Part shown: positions 22,493 through 33,600 of the stretch, piece after piece
Numbering within the stretch: the stretch's first letter is position 1
How the letters are laid out: every line of letters begins with the position of its first letter
DNA from: Trichosporon coremiiforme
Taxonomy: Eukaryota; Basidiomycota; Tremellomycetes; Trichosporonales; Trichosporonaceae
Reading direction: 5' to 3'
DNA: 64,000 bases
NCBI GenBank assembly: GCA_039545355.1
Contig: BCJJ01000016.1
Location: 744,001-808,000 of the forward strand
Notes under the pieces: model-generated
Databases searched by the model: none
Told to the model about the DNA's origin: nothing
The model's input: only the letters and a program-made list of their open reading frames with translations
Translations under genes and position numbers: made by a program

Positions 22493-22846
22493 AGTAGTCG
22501 AGGAGTCGGTCGAATGCATTTGCTGTTCCATCACGTCCTGCCTCTGATAATATCACCGATGCATCAGTGGCTGGCAAAGTCAGTCGCAGATCTGGTGGCA
22601 AATGGCCGAGTGCAGAACTGCACACGTGCAGCGTATGCATCGGATGGCAGCATGGCATGGTGCTCCATGATCCACCGAGCACAGGAAGGAGCGAGGCTGG
22701 TGAGGATTGGGCTAGTCTCCCCTCGAGAAAGCACGCGCGCTGGCGAGCGAGTGGGCGAGTTCGCCGCCTATGCGTCCACTCGGCCCATCTTCCACCTCCT
22801 TCATCCACCTCACATTCACCTAAGAAAACCGGAAGCTGAATGAGTC

Positions 22847-23600
22847 ATGAGGAGCGACGACGAGCCCCCCTCGAAGAAGTCCAAGCGGGTCGCAGATCCC
22901 TTAGCATCTCGACCTCCTCTCTCCAGCGTCCAGCTCAAACTCAAGGAAGCCTCCAACGGCGAGAAGAGGCTGATCATCAAGCACCCTTCCCTCTCCAAGG
23001 CCACTGAGTTCACGCTTGACTCTGCTGTCGGCAGTCTGATGATCCATTGCGGCGATCTCCGGTAGGCTCCTCGCCGCATGCCATCGCTAACCTCACCAGC
23101 GTACAGATCTCTGAGTATGAGTACTGCGAACGCCTTCACGACCAGCAAGCATCTCCCGTCACCACCGAGGAAGGCGACCGCTCGGCTGGAGAGGGCTCGA
23201 TGTCGCCGCCCCAGCGCCCTGCGTCCGTTTCTCCCGCACCCACAGCCGAAGCGCAGCAACGCTACATCCCCGCTTTGATCACCGTCAGGCTCGAGAGTGA
23301 TCGCTGGGACGACTTTGAGGCGACGTTCGACCGCCATGCCCGTGTCGAGGACGTGCTGCAACTCTTTGCCGACGCCAGCGGTCAGAGTGAGGATACATTG
23401 AGGTTGGTAGAGCGTGGCAGTCGATGCTAACACGTAGCATTTACTACGGCTTCAAGAAGATTCCCCTCCCCCGCCACAAGAGACTCGGTACCTTCGTTCC
23501 GAGAACCACAACAATGCTGCATCTCAGAGTGGTCGACGACGGCGACGACACATCCGACGAGTACTCCCTGTACGGTTCGGAGAGTGAGGACCATGCCTAG
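22847..23600 (+). CDS. SUMO-like beta-grasp protein, intact (copy A)
   Basis: Three exons (22847-23061, 23100-23402, 23438-23600) give 226 residues with clean frames; introns of 38 and 35 nt end in CTAACCTCACCAG and CTAACACGTAG. The N-terminus has a nuclear-localisation-like run (PPSKKSKR). Residues 27-75 form a strand-rich unit ending in CGDLRVQISEYEY. After an acidic Ser/Pro linker, residues 130-210 look like a divergent SUMO-like domain: strand LITVRLESD, then a helix with VEDVLQLFADASG in the place of the SUMO helix LRRLMEAFAKRQG, then SIYYGF and RLGTF. The tail is acidic (DDGDDTSDEY). There is no C-terminal Gly-Gly, so conjugation like SUMO is not expected; non-covalent binding as in Rad60/Esc2/NIP45 SUMO-like domains is a possible analogue. 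Function is inferred from fold resemblance only. Confidence 0.68.
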
Positions 23601-23873
23601 ACTGCCGAGGGGTCAATGACCTATCGCAGTTGATGACCTACATGCATTCGGTGATATATCGATCCAAGCGCACTCCACCTTGTAGCGAGGAAGGCGGTCG
23701 CTCGGTTTGATGAATGTCAGAATCCGTCGCACTGCGGAGTCAGTTCGCCAGCAACCAGCGACAATCTGTCGGATCGGCGCCTATGATCGAGACTTCATGT
23801 GACTCTGTCAGACTTTGCCACCCAGCTTTCCTCCTCTTCATTCTCCTCGTCTCGCAAGGTACACAGCGTCACC

Positions 23874-24686
23874 ATGTCGTCCCCGCTACGGCCAGGACGA
23901 CCGCAAGCCTCCCAGCCCTGCCCCACATTGGACGCCGAAATCTCCTCCGACGACTCCACTCTCGCAGGCGATGATCACCTCTACTCCCACGCAGAGCTGG
24001 GTCGTAAGCTTCACCCTTCGGACTCATAGCTAAACACAGTCCTCCGTGTCGAGCTGTGCGGTCCCGGGTCCAGCGTCATCGTCGAAATCTCGCCGTCGAC
24101 GACTATGACGGAGCTCGGTGCGATTTGGAGGCACCTGAAGAAGGTCGAGTATGACCTGCGGTGAGTGGCCAGCTGCGTGTGGGAAGTTCTGGCTGACGAG
24201 AACAGCATTAGTGCACCTTTCGCCACCGTCGGACCCCATCACACGCTGGCTGATATCGTCATGGCGCGTCGGGTCGACTTTGAGCCGTGGAATGCGTCCT
24301 CGGATGTCGTCCTGTCCATCGCACCGGTTAACCACACTTCGGCACAGGATGCCACCCGCGGCGCCGACACGCCCAGCGACAAGATCAGAGTCGTCATCCG
24401 CAGCGCTGATGGCAAGAGCGTCGGATGCACCGTCACTGGCCGCGCCAGGCTGTCGCGCATCGCCGAGGGATACGCGAAGCAGGTGTCGAACGGGGAAGAC
24501 GACACGACATACCGGTGAGCTGACTTATCCTGAGTGAGAGCTGACTTCAGCTTCATCTACGCTGGGCGTCTGCTTGACTCCAGTTCGCGGATTGCCGACA
24601 TCGCCCCGCTCGGCATGGATCAGTTCGAGCTCCTCGCCGTCGTCGAGTCGCGCACTACGTTTGGGCCCGGCGTAGCCTCGCCCTGA
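23874..24686 (+). CDS. Tandem SUMO-like domain protein, intact (copy B)
   Basis: Four exons (23874-24003, 24040-24160, 24206-24514, 24551-24686) give 231 residues. After an acidic N-terminal tail there are two beta-grasp units. Unit 1 is at about residues 44-120 (LLRVELCGPGSSVIVEISPS, then a helix TMTELGAIWRHL). Unit 2, at about 142-220, is the clearest SUMO-like domain in the window: DKIRVVIRSADGKSV, helix LSRIAEGYAKQ, TYRFIYAGRLLDS, PLGMDQFELLAVVE, aligning strand for strand with the SUMO pattern containing LRRLMEAFAKRQG, LRFLYDG and LDMEDNDIIE. No Gly-Gly terminus follows. It lies 273 bp downstream of copy A on the same strand and is convergent with the hydratase gene (66 bp between stops). 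Rad60/Esc2-type proteins also carry two such domains but are longer; orthology is unproven. Confidence 0.75.
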
Positions 24687-24752
24687 TCATCTCAGTAAGC
24701 TTCAGACGACGCACCATGCATCCATAACTTCATACAACCGTCGAGGAAGGGC

Positions 24753-25630
24753 TTAGAGCTTGCTTCCCTCCCACCTCGGCTTCCTCTTCTCCTTGAACGC
24801 GAGCAGGCCCTCCTTGATGTTCTTTCCATTGTAAAGGGCGCGGACCTGGGGCGAGTCGGCGAACAGCTTCTGCGCAATCGAGACGCTTCCGACCTCGCTC
24901 GCAATGCGCACACCATACATGAGCGAGACGACCGAGTCCGGCGAGTTCTCGGCGATAGCACCCGCAATCTCGAGCGCACGCTTCTCGACCTCGTCATCCG
25001 GCACCACGGCGTTGATCATGCCCATGCTGAGCGCTTCGCGAGAGGGGATGTTGCGGCCTGTCAGGACGCACTCCATCGCGCGCGCGTGTCCGACAAGGCG
25101 AACGAAGCGGGGCACACCGCCAGCCAGAACAGAGACACCACGCTTGACCTCGGGGAAACCGAAGGTCGCGGTCTCGCCGGCGACGACCAGGTCGAGGTTT
25201 ACGGTCATCTCGGACCCTCCGCCGAGAGCGTAGCCGTTGATCGCGCCGATGATGGGCTTCTTCGTGAAGCGCTCCGCGATACCGCCGAAGCCGGCCTTGA
25301 GGATGTCGCCGGTCGACTTGCCCTTCTCCTGCTGAGCCGAGCGTCAGTACGTCGTTGATGATACTAATGAGACGGACTCACCCAAGCGACAAGGTCTGCG
25401 CCGGCGCACCACGCCCTCCTGCTGGTCGAGCCGAGGATGCACACGCGCAGCTCGGGCTCGGCCTCGAACCAGTCAAAGGTCGCGTTCAGGGCCTGGTTCA
25501 GGTCGGCGTTCATCGCGTTCAGCGCCTTGGGACGGTTCATGGCGACATGCAGGACATGGGGCAGGGGATAGGAGAGGACGACGACTTCATCCTTGATCTC
25601 GGGCGGGTTCGAGTACGGGTGGGCGGGCAT
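24753..25630 (-). CDS. Enoyl-CoA hydratase/isomerase family protein
   Basis: Two exons on the minus strand (25630-25382, 25331-24753) give 275 residues, a normal length for the crotonase fold. The first oxyanion-hole segment is RRAWCAGADL and the second GYALGGGSE. Glu124 and Glu144 (in FGFPEVKRGV) sit where the two catalytic glutamates of enoyl-CoA hydratase lie, so hydration of a 2-enoyl-CoA in fatty-acid or branched-chain amino-acid breakdown is likely. There is no obvious transit peptide and the C-terminus (WEGSKL) ends SKL, a canonical PTS1 signal, which points to peroxisomal beta-oxidation. An acceptor 3 nt further on would drop one glutamine. The exact acyl substrate is unknown. Confidence 0.9.
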
Positions 25631-28245
25631 TGTGTCGCTTCTTCTCAATGTCGTGGATGCGAACGAGACGATGAAGAGTGCACGAGAGGGGAGAAGGAGG
25701 ATGGGATGCACGAATGAGAAGAATGTTATGAGCTAGCGCGGTGCGGAGAGCAGCGGAGAGGAGTGGGCACGACGACGCCCAGTGTACGGCGTCTTCGGCC
25801 ATTGCCGACCTTGCACCGGCTATCTAACCCCGGCCACCCCAAGAGATAGTGGGCAGCTGCGTGCGGGGAGCCGGATTTCGGCGTCGTCCACCAACCCTTT
25901 CCTCCCACTTCACCACTATGCAAAGTGACTCCGCAGTATATCATGTTTGGTGCTCGGCGCCTGGTGGGCTCGGCATTCTGGAACATGCACAATCATCGGC
26001 GCCCGGTGTCTTCTGACAGTGAGAACAGAGTTGGCTGACGATGGAGCTGACGTCGGTGTCCGTTCCGACGGAAAGAGAGGCCCTCGTGCTCACCATAATG
26101 TGCTAACCGGTTCACCGATCTTACACGCAGAATATCTGGCGCCCGAAAGAAGCAGCTGATGTGTGAGACGTCGGCCGCGGGGAGAGTCTTGTGAGAGGAG
26201 GAAGGCTTGGCTTTATATGGGATGAGTAAATGCGAAGTAGTCATCACTCAACTCCCCCGCATTCAACGCTCGGCTTCTCCGTTTCTGCGCGGAAAAACTT
26301 TCCTGTCGAAGAGGACAGAGGGAGAATAGAGGAAGCAATCGAGGGCTGAAAGTATGGAAGGAGAATCAAGGTGACAGAAGACAACTGAGAAGCGACCTGG
26401 CTTCCTTTCCACTCGTCAGCCGTTCGACCTCGGCCATGGCATCGACATTTCACCCAATTGCAATACACTCCAGACCAAGCCGCCGGCGCCGTTTCCGACC
26501 CGTATCCCATATCGTTGTCAACTGACGAGACGAGGAATTCAGCTGCAAGCGATAACGCCAATCAACCGGGCCCCGTGGGACAGTTTGGACCATCTGTTTC
26601 TCGTCCACACGAATGAATAGGCGAGGCCTCGCCGTCCCCGCTCACGTGCCGCTTGTGCCGGCGCCTCCGCGGTGGTTCCAGCAGTGCGGAAGCCTGTAAC
26701 ATCGACCTTTGCGAAGCACCTCCTCCCGACTCGAGAAGAGGGTGGAGGAAAGTCCGCCTCCTTGCGATGTGTGGGAAGATGGAGTGTCGCTCCTCGAAGT
26801 TCTAGGCCGCAGTTCCTTCGCAAGCCACATGCGATCGGTGACGACCCGACCACGGATGTCACCCCGCAGCCCCCCTCGCTGTCGCATACCTCATGTCCGT
26901 CGGCATCGCACTATCACAGCGCTCCTGTTCGACGTCGTCGGTGCCAAGACATCCAGAACCTCACGTGCATGCGTCGCGATGCGGTGCCGCCGGCGCCTCC
27001 GCGGCGTCTCCATTCAGAGTGCGGGGGTGACTATCCCTGCCTTGCTCGCATACCTCTCCTGTCTCCCTTTCCTCGCGCTCTCCTTCAGCGCACTCGCGTC
27101 CACTCCAGCCTGATGCCCCAATAACAACGCTGATGAGAACTCACGCTCTTCATAACAAGAACGAACGATGGGCGCGAGCAGGCAGTGGCTTGCGGCATGA
27201 GCACCGTGCGGGGCACTCTTCACGTGAACAACACCGTCTATGGCGTTCCGGGATCCCCGTGGAGAACCCAGTCGCGATGTCGGCGATTGCTGTTCTTCTA
27301 GCTCACATGAAACCGTTAAAGGCGCTACGGAAAGTGCCTGCGGGCATTCTCTTGGTCACGAGGACTGTGTGTGCCGTCAGCGGCTCCTCGTGAGTCTCGT
27401 GGGGCTCGTCGGACGAGTACGCCTGGCTCGCGCTACGTGGAGCAGTCGAGCCCGTAGGCTTGGCATGAACTAGCGATGTAATCCACGAGTGCCGGCCAGC
27501 GCTCTACCGCTGCATTCTTGCTGCTTCTGGACAGCTGTGAAAGAGAGGCTGGGGAGGCTGGGCGTCACAGACCCCGGCTACATAGGCGGACCAACCAGAC
27601 GCCGTTCACGCCAGGGGTGGTGCACTGCTCTTTTCTTCAGTTTCGCGTTGCAGCAGTCCGGCTGGAACTAGACATCGTCGTGGCGAGCGTAGCGTCGCTT
27701 TGCTCGGAGGAGCCCGAGACGCCGAGATCGGAGTGCGGGCAGCGTGCACAGTATGATGTGCCAAGCGGGTGGGGAGGTGACAGGTGAGAAGCTTAATTGT
27801 TGCCGGCGCGGCATCGCGCACCCACGCAAACCCACTCGTCCACATCACGCGCTTCGAAGCTCTGTTTCGATCTCCAGGAACGCGGCCAGGGCAATCGCCC
27901 CCCTTCGGCCGCACGCCGGTCCGCAGACCTAAGAGATGAAGAGAACTGCCCGTGCATGCTTGTTCGATGTGGAGTATCAAAAAAATGAGGTGTGGCCTTT
28001 TGACCTGGAGAGCATGCGGGGCCCTAACGCGCTGGAGCAATGAGAGACCGGCTTTAAGCATGTCCGACAGGATTCTCCGCTGCCCGCAGAACGAGGGCAG
28101 GGGACGCGAGGGCCACGCTCGTCTGGGCGTGTGCCTGCCTCGCCTTGCGGGCTCGCTTTTCTGCGCACAGGTGTCGACTCGCCTGCCATCCCATCAACAC
28201 TAGCTGTTATCTCGCACTAGTCTTATACCCACCCTCCAGAGCCTC
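25631..28245. other. 2.6-kb region without a convincing gene
   Basis: Open frames up to 151 codons occur on both strands, but their composition is irregular and overlapping frames look alike. The 15-mer CCGGCGCCTCCGCGG occurs twice, near 26659 and 26990. The left end should contain the hydratase promoter and the right end the leader of the TrpB-like gene (C-rich stretch before 28246). Confidence 0.5.
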
Positions 28246-29626
28246 ATGTCCCCCTCCCCCATCAACCAGACTAGCACATCAGACAATGTGAGTCACCTCA
28301 GCCACCGGTGCACCGCTCGGTCTGGTTCGAAGTCTCCAGGTCGAGCTCGGTCTGGCCCAAGCCACTTCCACGGCGATCGCTAACTGTCAGATGACGAAGC
28401 AGGACATCACGCTCGGCCCCATGCCCGACGCCGAGGGCTACTTCGGCCAGTACGGCGGCTCGCACATCCCCCCTGACCTCAAGGCGGCGATGGACGACAT
28501 TGCCAAGGCGTACGAAGAGATCACCCAGCGTCAGGACTTCCAGGACGAGCTCCAGCTCCTCCAGCAGACCTACACCGGCCGGCCGTCGCCCGTCTTCCAC
28601 GCCAAGCGCCTTTCCGACAAGCTCGGCGGTGCCCAGATCTACCTCAAGCGCGAGGACCTGAACCACACCGGCGCGCACAAGATCAACCACTGTCTCGGCG
28701 AGGCGCTCCTTGCCAAGTTTATGGGCAAGAAGAAGGTCATTGCCGAGACCGGTGCCGGCCAGCATGGTCTTGCGCTCGCGACCGCGTGCGCCCTCGTCGG
28801 CATTCCCTGTGAGATCCACATGGGCCAGGTCGACATCGAGAAGGAGCACCCCAACGTCACCAAGATCCGCCTCCTCGGTGCCAAGCTTGTCCCCGTCACC
28901 TTCGGCCAGGCCACGCTCAAGGAGGCCGTCGACTCCGCCTTCCAGGAGTATCTCAAGAACCCCACCGACTACATCTACGCCATCGGTTCCGTCGTCGGCC
29001 CCGCCCCCTTCCCCGCCATGGTCCGTGACTTCCAGTCCGTTGTCGGTCGCGAGGCTCGCGAGCAGTTCCAGAAGGCGTACGGCAAGCTCCCCGACCACGT
29101 CGTCGCTTGCGTTGGTGGTGGTTCGAACGCCATGGGCATCTTCAGCGCTTTCCTCGAGGACAAGGAGGTTGACCTCGTCGGTGTCGAGCCCGCCGGTCAC
29201 GGCGTCGACGTCCCGGAAAAGCACGCGGCTACGCTCACCAAGGGCAAGCCAGGTGTCCTCCACGGCATGGCCTGCTACGTTCTCGAGGACGACAAGGGCG
29301 AGCCGTCTGCCGTCCACTCCATCGCTTCTGGACTCGACTACCCCGGTGTCGGACCCCAGCACTCCTACCTCAAGGACATCGGCCGCGTCAACTACGAGTC
29401 GGCTACCGACAAGGAGACGGTCGACGCGTTCCTCAAGCTGACCCGCCTGGAGGGTATCATCCCCGCGCTCGAGTCGTCCCACGCCGTCGCCTGGGCTATC
29501 CGCAACGCTCCCAACATGCCCAAGGACGAGACTATCCTTGTTAACCTCTCCGGTCGCGGAGACAAGGATACCGATTACATCGTAAAGGAGTATCCGCACG
29601 TTCTGGAGTTCGAGCAGGCTGTTTAG
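28246..29626 (+). CDS. Stand-alone tryptophan synthase beta-subunit-like protein
   Basis: Two exons (28246-28287, 28391-29626) give 425 residues; the first encodes only 14 residues, and starting instead at the ATG of exon 2 would give 411. TrpB is a PLP enzyme that joins indole and serine to tryptophan. The PLP lysine is Lys111 in [29 protein letters not shown], the phosphate-binding GGGSN (256-260), [14 protein letters not shown] and NLSGRGDKD are all typical of catalytic TrpB. The N-terminal [15 protein letters not shown] is the standard TrpB opening. There is no alpha-subunit domain and none in the window, whereas fungal tryptophan synthase is normally one fused alpha-beta protein. It may be an extra enzyme working on free indole; horizontal acquisition followed by gain of a 5' intron is possible but untested. 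Confidence 0.9.
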
Positions 29627-30590
29627 AGCTCAGAAAAGGCAGAGCAACAGCTGGACGACAAGAAGAAGAGCGGATAATGGGTTTTTCATCAGTATTCTTT
29701 CACGAGGCGCGACAGTGTGTAGATAATAGTAGCTAGCATGCAGTATGACGTGCATATTCTCCATGGGCTGTACCCTGCCTCCTTTGTTGTGTTGTTGTGT
29801 CGATGTGGAAGTGCGGAAGGCAGGCGTGAAGGTCGGAAGGGCCGTCTGAACTCGGGGCGTCGGGTCGGCACCTATATCCACAATCGGGCCGTTCGGCAAA
29901 ACCACGCTTAATTCCGGTGGAGGCGGGCAGGTTAGGTGACCGGCCTCCACTTCGTTGCACTGAGAGCGATGGGGCAGGTCTCAACGAGCTCGACATCAAA
30001 CACATCGCCATCAGAGCTTAAGACGCTGGCAGAATCAGTTATTTGGATTTCGCCGAGTGGCCGGTGCCTCGCGCCCTAATCGGCTCTGATAACGACTAAA
30101 CGCGGTCTCAGTCGACGCCCATGCGCCCTTCCTTGCGATCGTCCCCGCCCCGGTCCCGACCTGCGCCCTCGCGCTAGCCCGCGCCGCTGTGCTCAATGTG
30201 AAGCTGGGGTCTGGACTCCGCCAGGAACAACAGCTTTGGGGAGTTTTTCACTTTCGAAAACTGCCCGGGCTCGCGCGGCTCGGAGCACCCCTTCGCTAGT
30301 TTCGCGATCTCCCACGGTCAACATCGACCACGAACTCCATGCACCCGCCCACCTGTATTTGACGGACCACGACTCGGCGATACTAACGCGGCTGACTTGC
30401 TACTAATAGGCAGACCTTGGGTGTCTACGGATCGCCGCAGAGCGACAATTTTGGGCTTACATGCGTCTACAACAGTTTTCTATGTACATGACCGCTCACG
30501 GTGCGGTTGGATGTCGAATTCTTGATGCGGAAATAGACAATGCTGTCGAATATCGATCGTGAGCGTGACGCAGACAGGACATTCGCTTCG
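29627..30590. other. Intergenic region downstream of the TrpB-like gene
   Basis: Contains the TrpB-like 3' end and no convincing gene. Around 30296 lies GCTAGTTTCGCGATCTCCCA followed by CGGT, similar to sequence upstream of the YggS gene (about 9098-9121). The right end is the 3' flank of the decayed SUMO-like copy D. Confidence 0.45.
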
Positions 30591-31552
30591 TCAATCGCGA
30601 CGAGCTCTCGCCCTCTTCGGCTTGTCAACGTCGGAGTCGTAGTCCGAGAATGGGTCGTAATCGGGATCTTTGCTGCTCTTGGCATTGGAGCTGATGACGC
30701 TGAAATGGCGTTCGAGGATAGAGCCCAGGCGCGCTTCAGGAGGCACCTCTTACCCGAGAATCCGTCGTGAAAACTCCGTTGCTAGTATCGTTCCCCTTTG
30801 GAGTTGTACCCCAGCTTCCCAGCGTTCACTCCTGTCTTCTCTGCATACTGCTGAATGAGTTCACCCACGCGCGAAGTTCGATCAGCGCGAAGTTCGGTGC
30901 GGGTGTGCTTGTAGTAGTGTACAGTGACTCTCACACTGGCGGTGCCGTTTTGGATGGCCTCGCGCTGGATGGCGGCGTTCGGATGACAGACGAATTGGAC
31001 TGCGAGCTGGCGATGGCTTGGCGCATAACATGGTTACGACTAAAGACGCTGGAGCCGGATTGACTGACGAGCCGCTTGTGGGGACTAACAGAGACCTGGG
31101 AAGCTGAAGAAGTGCGTGTTGGCGGACCTGCAACTTGGCTTGTGGTAGGGGCAGCGGCCGTGTTGAGTGGCGCAATGGATGTCTGAGATGCCCACCGGCC
31201 AAAGCATGACCGGCATCGCCTTCGTCGTTGACAATGCGGATGCTGTGATGTGAGCCTCAATTTGCGGAAACCTAGACTTGCGGATCTGGGCAGCTGCTGA
31301 TGACCAGGCATGCCGGTTTGCACTTACCGAGGGTTGCTGCACTTGACCGTCAGATCACTGGCTGCAGACGATGTGAAGGTGAAGCTGTCGCTGTTCGAAG
31401 GAGTAGAGTGCGTGATGGTGAATCCGCGTTCGGTCGCGTCGCTGTCCATGAAGTCGATACGTATGTCGGGGCGTTCGGGGAATGGTGGTGACGGAAGTCT
31501 CGTCTTCACGTTCACGCTTGATCCTCTTGGGCGAGGGCCCAGGGTTGCTCAT
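30591..31552 (-). pseudogene. SUMO-like gene copy D, frameshifted
   Basis: Minus-strand relative of copy A. The start at 31552 gives MSNPGPSPKRIKRERED, with a basic NLS-like run as in copy A. A one-base frame change then leads into PDIRIDFMDSDATERGFTIT and KCSNPR, where a GTAAGT donor sits at 31327, the same place as intron 1 of copy A. Further on, SVRVTVHYYKHTRTEL and RVGELIQQYA form the SUMO-like strand and helix. A 36-nt intron (30809-30774) falls at the same codon and phase as intron 2 of copy A. After it FHDGFSGKR runs in one frame and PPEARLGSILERHF in another, so a second frame break is needed before the acidic tail PDYDPFSDYDSDV. Two frame breaks argue for a pseudogene, though sequencing error or missed introns could account for one. 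The linker region is uncertain. Confidence 0.5.
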
Positions 31553-31860
31553 GCTGAAGGATGCTCGAGAACGAGGATAAGAGGTGGTGATGAGCAATTG
31601 GGGGAAATGATGTGAAGGAAGCACAGCGTGAACGATGCGCGAAGTGCGAGCAGCGCAATCTGCCCTCGTCGCGTTCGATCGGCGTAAGGATCGGTGGTGC
31701 TCAAACAGTTGCCCACCGCAACTCAGCTGCGGACACACTACAGTACGTTTGCAGTACTACACAAGGGACTATAGGACCATGCATAAGAGACCGTCTTCTC
31801 TGTAAACCGACGCTTCCTGTACAAATTGGACACAAGGCGGCACGTCTACACGTCTTGGTC

Positions 31861-32645
31861 TCAAATTGTCTGAACTGTGATCCGAGTACGGGTTAGGGTC
31901 AGGTAGGTTGTCGGTATCGACAACATCGAAGCTATAAGCACCATTGTAGCGCTGACGATGGTGCCGAGGCGGACACCCATATCCATTGTCTTGGAACCAT
32001 CCTTCACGCTCAAGCTACCAAAGTTGAGGCCCTTCAGTTCGGCATAGCGTTTAGGAACGTCGGCAATGCGATCAGAACGATTCGCTTTAATGCAGATATG
32101 ATCGCACGTGTAGTCGCGTAGAATGACGGAGAGCTTGGTGACCTTGTTGTTGTTGATCTGCTAGGGGCGGAAGTACCGACAACCAGATCTTTCGAGCTGA
32201 CCTTCAGGCGGCTGGAGGGGCAGGGCGAGAACTGCTGGTCCTAGAACGCGGAGCTTCAAGGGCAGTGAGAACCGAGCTGTTCTCTTCTGATGAGGAACTG
32301 AGGCTGGGATCGAAGTTGTTCACAGCGTCTTCCACGGTGGGGGTGGAGGTGTTGATGCCCTTCGTAATGAAGATTCTGAGAATTGGGTTTAGCTGCTGGC
32401 GCGCGAGTCGTGCTCAACGGAGACATACTGGAGGTCGCCGCAGTTGACTTTGGTGTTGCTGTCAGTCACTGCGTCGAGTGTGACTTGAGTCTTGCCGGAG
32501 CGCGTGGAGTTGGTGACGGTGATCGGACGCTGGGGCGTGTGGTCGTGCTTGAACGTGATCTCGATGTCGGGTCGAGAGTCGGTGGGGCTGGGTCATTGTT
32601 CCCACTGCGCCCTGGAAGGGAGAACAGGGGCACTTGCTTGACCAT
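31861..32645 (-). pseudogene. SUMO-like gene copy E, frameshifted
   Basis: The start at 32645 (MVKQVPLFSLPGRSGNND) follows a T/C-rich leader. A frame change leads to PDIEITFKHDHTPQRPITVT and then VTLDAV and VNCGDLQ, which match copy A (FTLDSAV, HCGDLR). A 53-nt intron (32428-32376; GTATGT donor, CTAAACCCAATTCTCAG end) lies at the same codon as intron 1 of copy A and opens an acidic linker (TPTVEDAVNNFDPSLSS). After a further frame break comes a SUMO-like unit: KLSVILRDYTCDHICIKA, helix RIADVPKRYAELKG, and MGVRLGTIV. The second intron of copies A and D is missing here. The acidic tail (SFDVVDTDNLPDPNPYSD) is in yet another frame. At least three frame breaks make it a pseudogene. Confidence 0.5.
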
Positions 32646-33600
32646 GATGACGATTGTTGGGATCAAAAGAGGAAGGAAGAACGAAGGAAAGAAGGGTTAA
32701 ACGCAATACGCAGCAACACGCGAACAGGTGTGATTGGCACCACTAGCGCTGTCGCCTGAAGCCGTCGTTGATTCAAGTTACACCACCTGCGCACACACAA
32801 CAGAGATGAGAAGTTATCCATGCAGAATAGAGATGAGAAGTCGCCATCTGCATGAGGATGAGTTGACGCGGACTCAGTACCCGGTTAAGTGTAGGTGTAC
32901 AGAGAGCAAGATCACCGAAAGACTGCATGGTCTGTGGGCAAGGCAATTCCCATAAAAAGGATGATAGTTAGGATGACAGAAAGTCTGCCATCCAAGCCTG
33001 TACATCACTCACTGTGCGGCTTGGGGACGAGAGGTTACTGTCTGCACGGAGGCGAACATGGTCTGCATCCAGTTCCAATGCCGCGACGGTTCGATCAAAG
33101 GACCAAGCGATGCATGGACTGGGGGTCGATCTGGCGCTAACTAAAGCGCCGAGTTTGCCGTAGAGCATGGGCCATCATCCAACACGCGTCCAATGCGACT
33201 GTTGCGCGAGCCCGTCCTCTCTGGTGGGGCGGTGAACAGACATTGAGGTTGATGGTAAGCAGACATGTGTAAGGGAAGGACGGCATGTCCATGAGTACTA
33301 GGAGCTATGATCTCTCTGACGTTAATAGGTTGGTCACCTCCTTGACTGGCTTTGGTGACGGTGGCCTCCTCAGCTGTGAAGTCTAGCTTTCAAAACCGCA
33401 AAACTATACCGCTGCATGCCTAGTGGTGCCCCGCGGCTCATTGCGGTAGCGGTAATGGATGCTATTGACTGAGTCGTTGTCCATTGACGCTTCTCACTCC
33501 AAAGTAGTTATCTGTTGCCTAGCTGTCACCACGTCATCACTTGTTAGCAAGTATTGTCATAATTAGCTGCATCACGTGTCCGCACAAGGTGTACTGCTCT
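32646..33600. other. Low-coding region
   Basis: Lower in GC than the conserved regions, with stops in all frames. The left end should be the promoter of the former copy E. Nothing else recognised. Confidence 0.4.

Noticed and set aside
26672..27124. Overlapping 150- and 134-codon frames
   Set aside because: Two frames of similar quality over the same DNA with no recognisable domain; neither shows convincing codon preference.
28298..29599. 433-codon minus-strand open frame
   Set aside because: Antisense shadow of the TrpB-like exon; its composition (Leu/Val/Gly/Asp/Arg) is what the complement of that gene must give.
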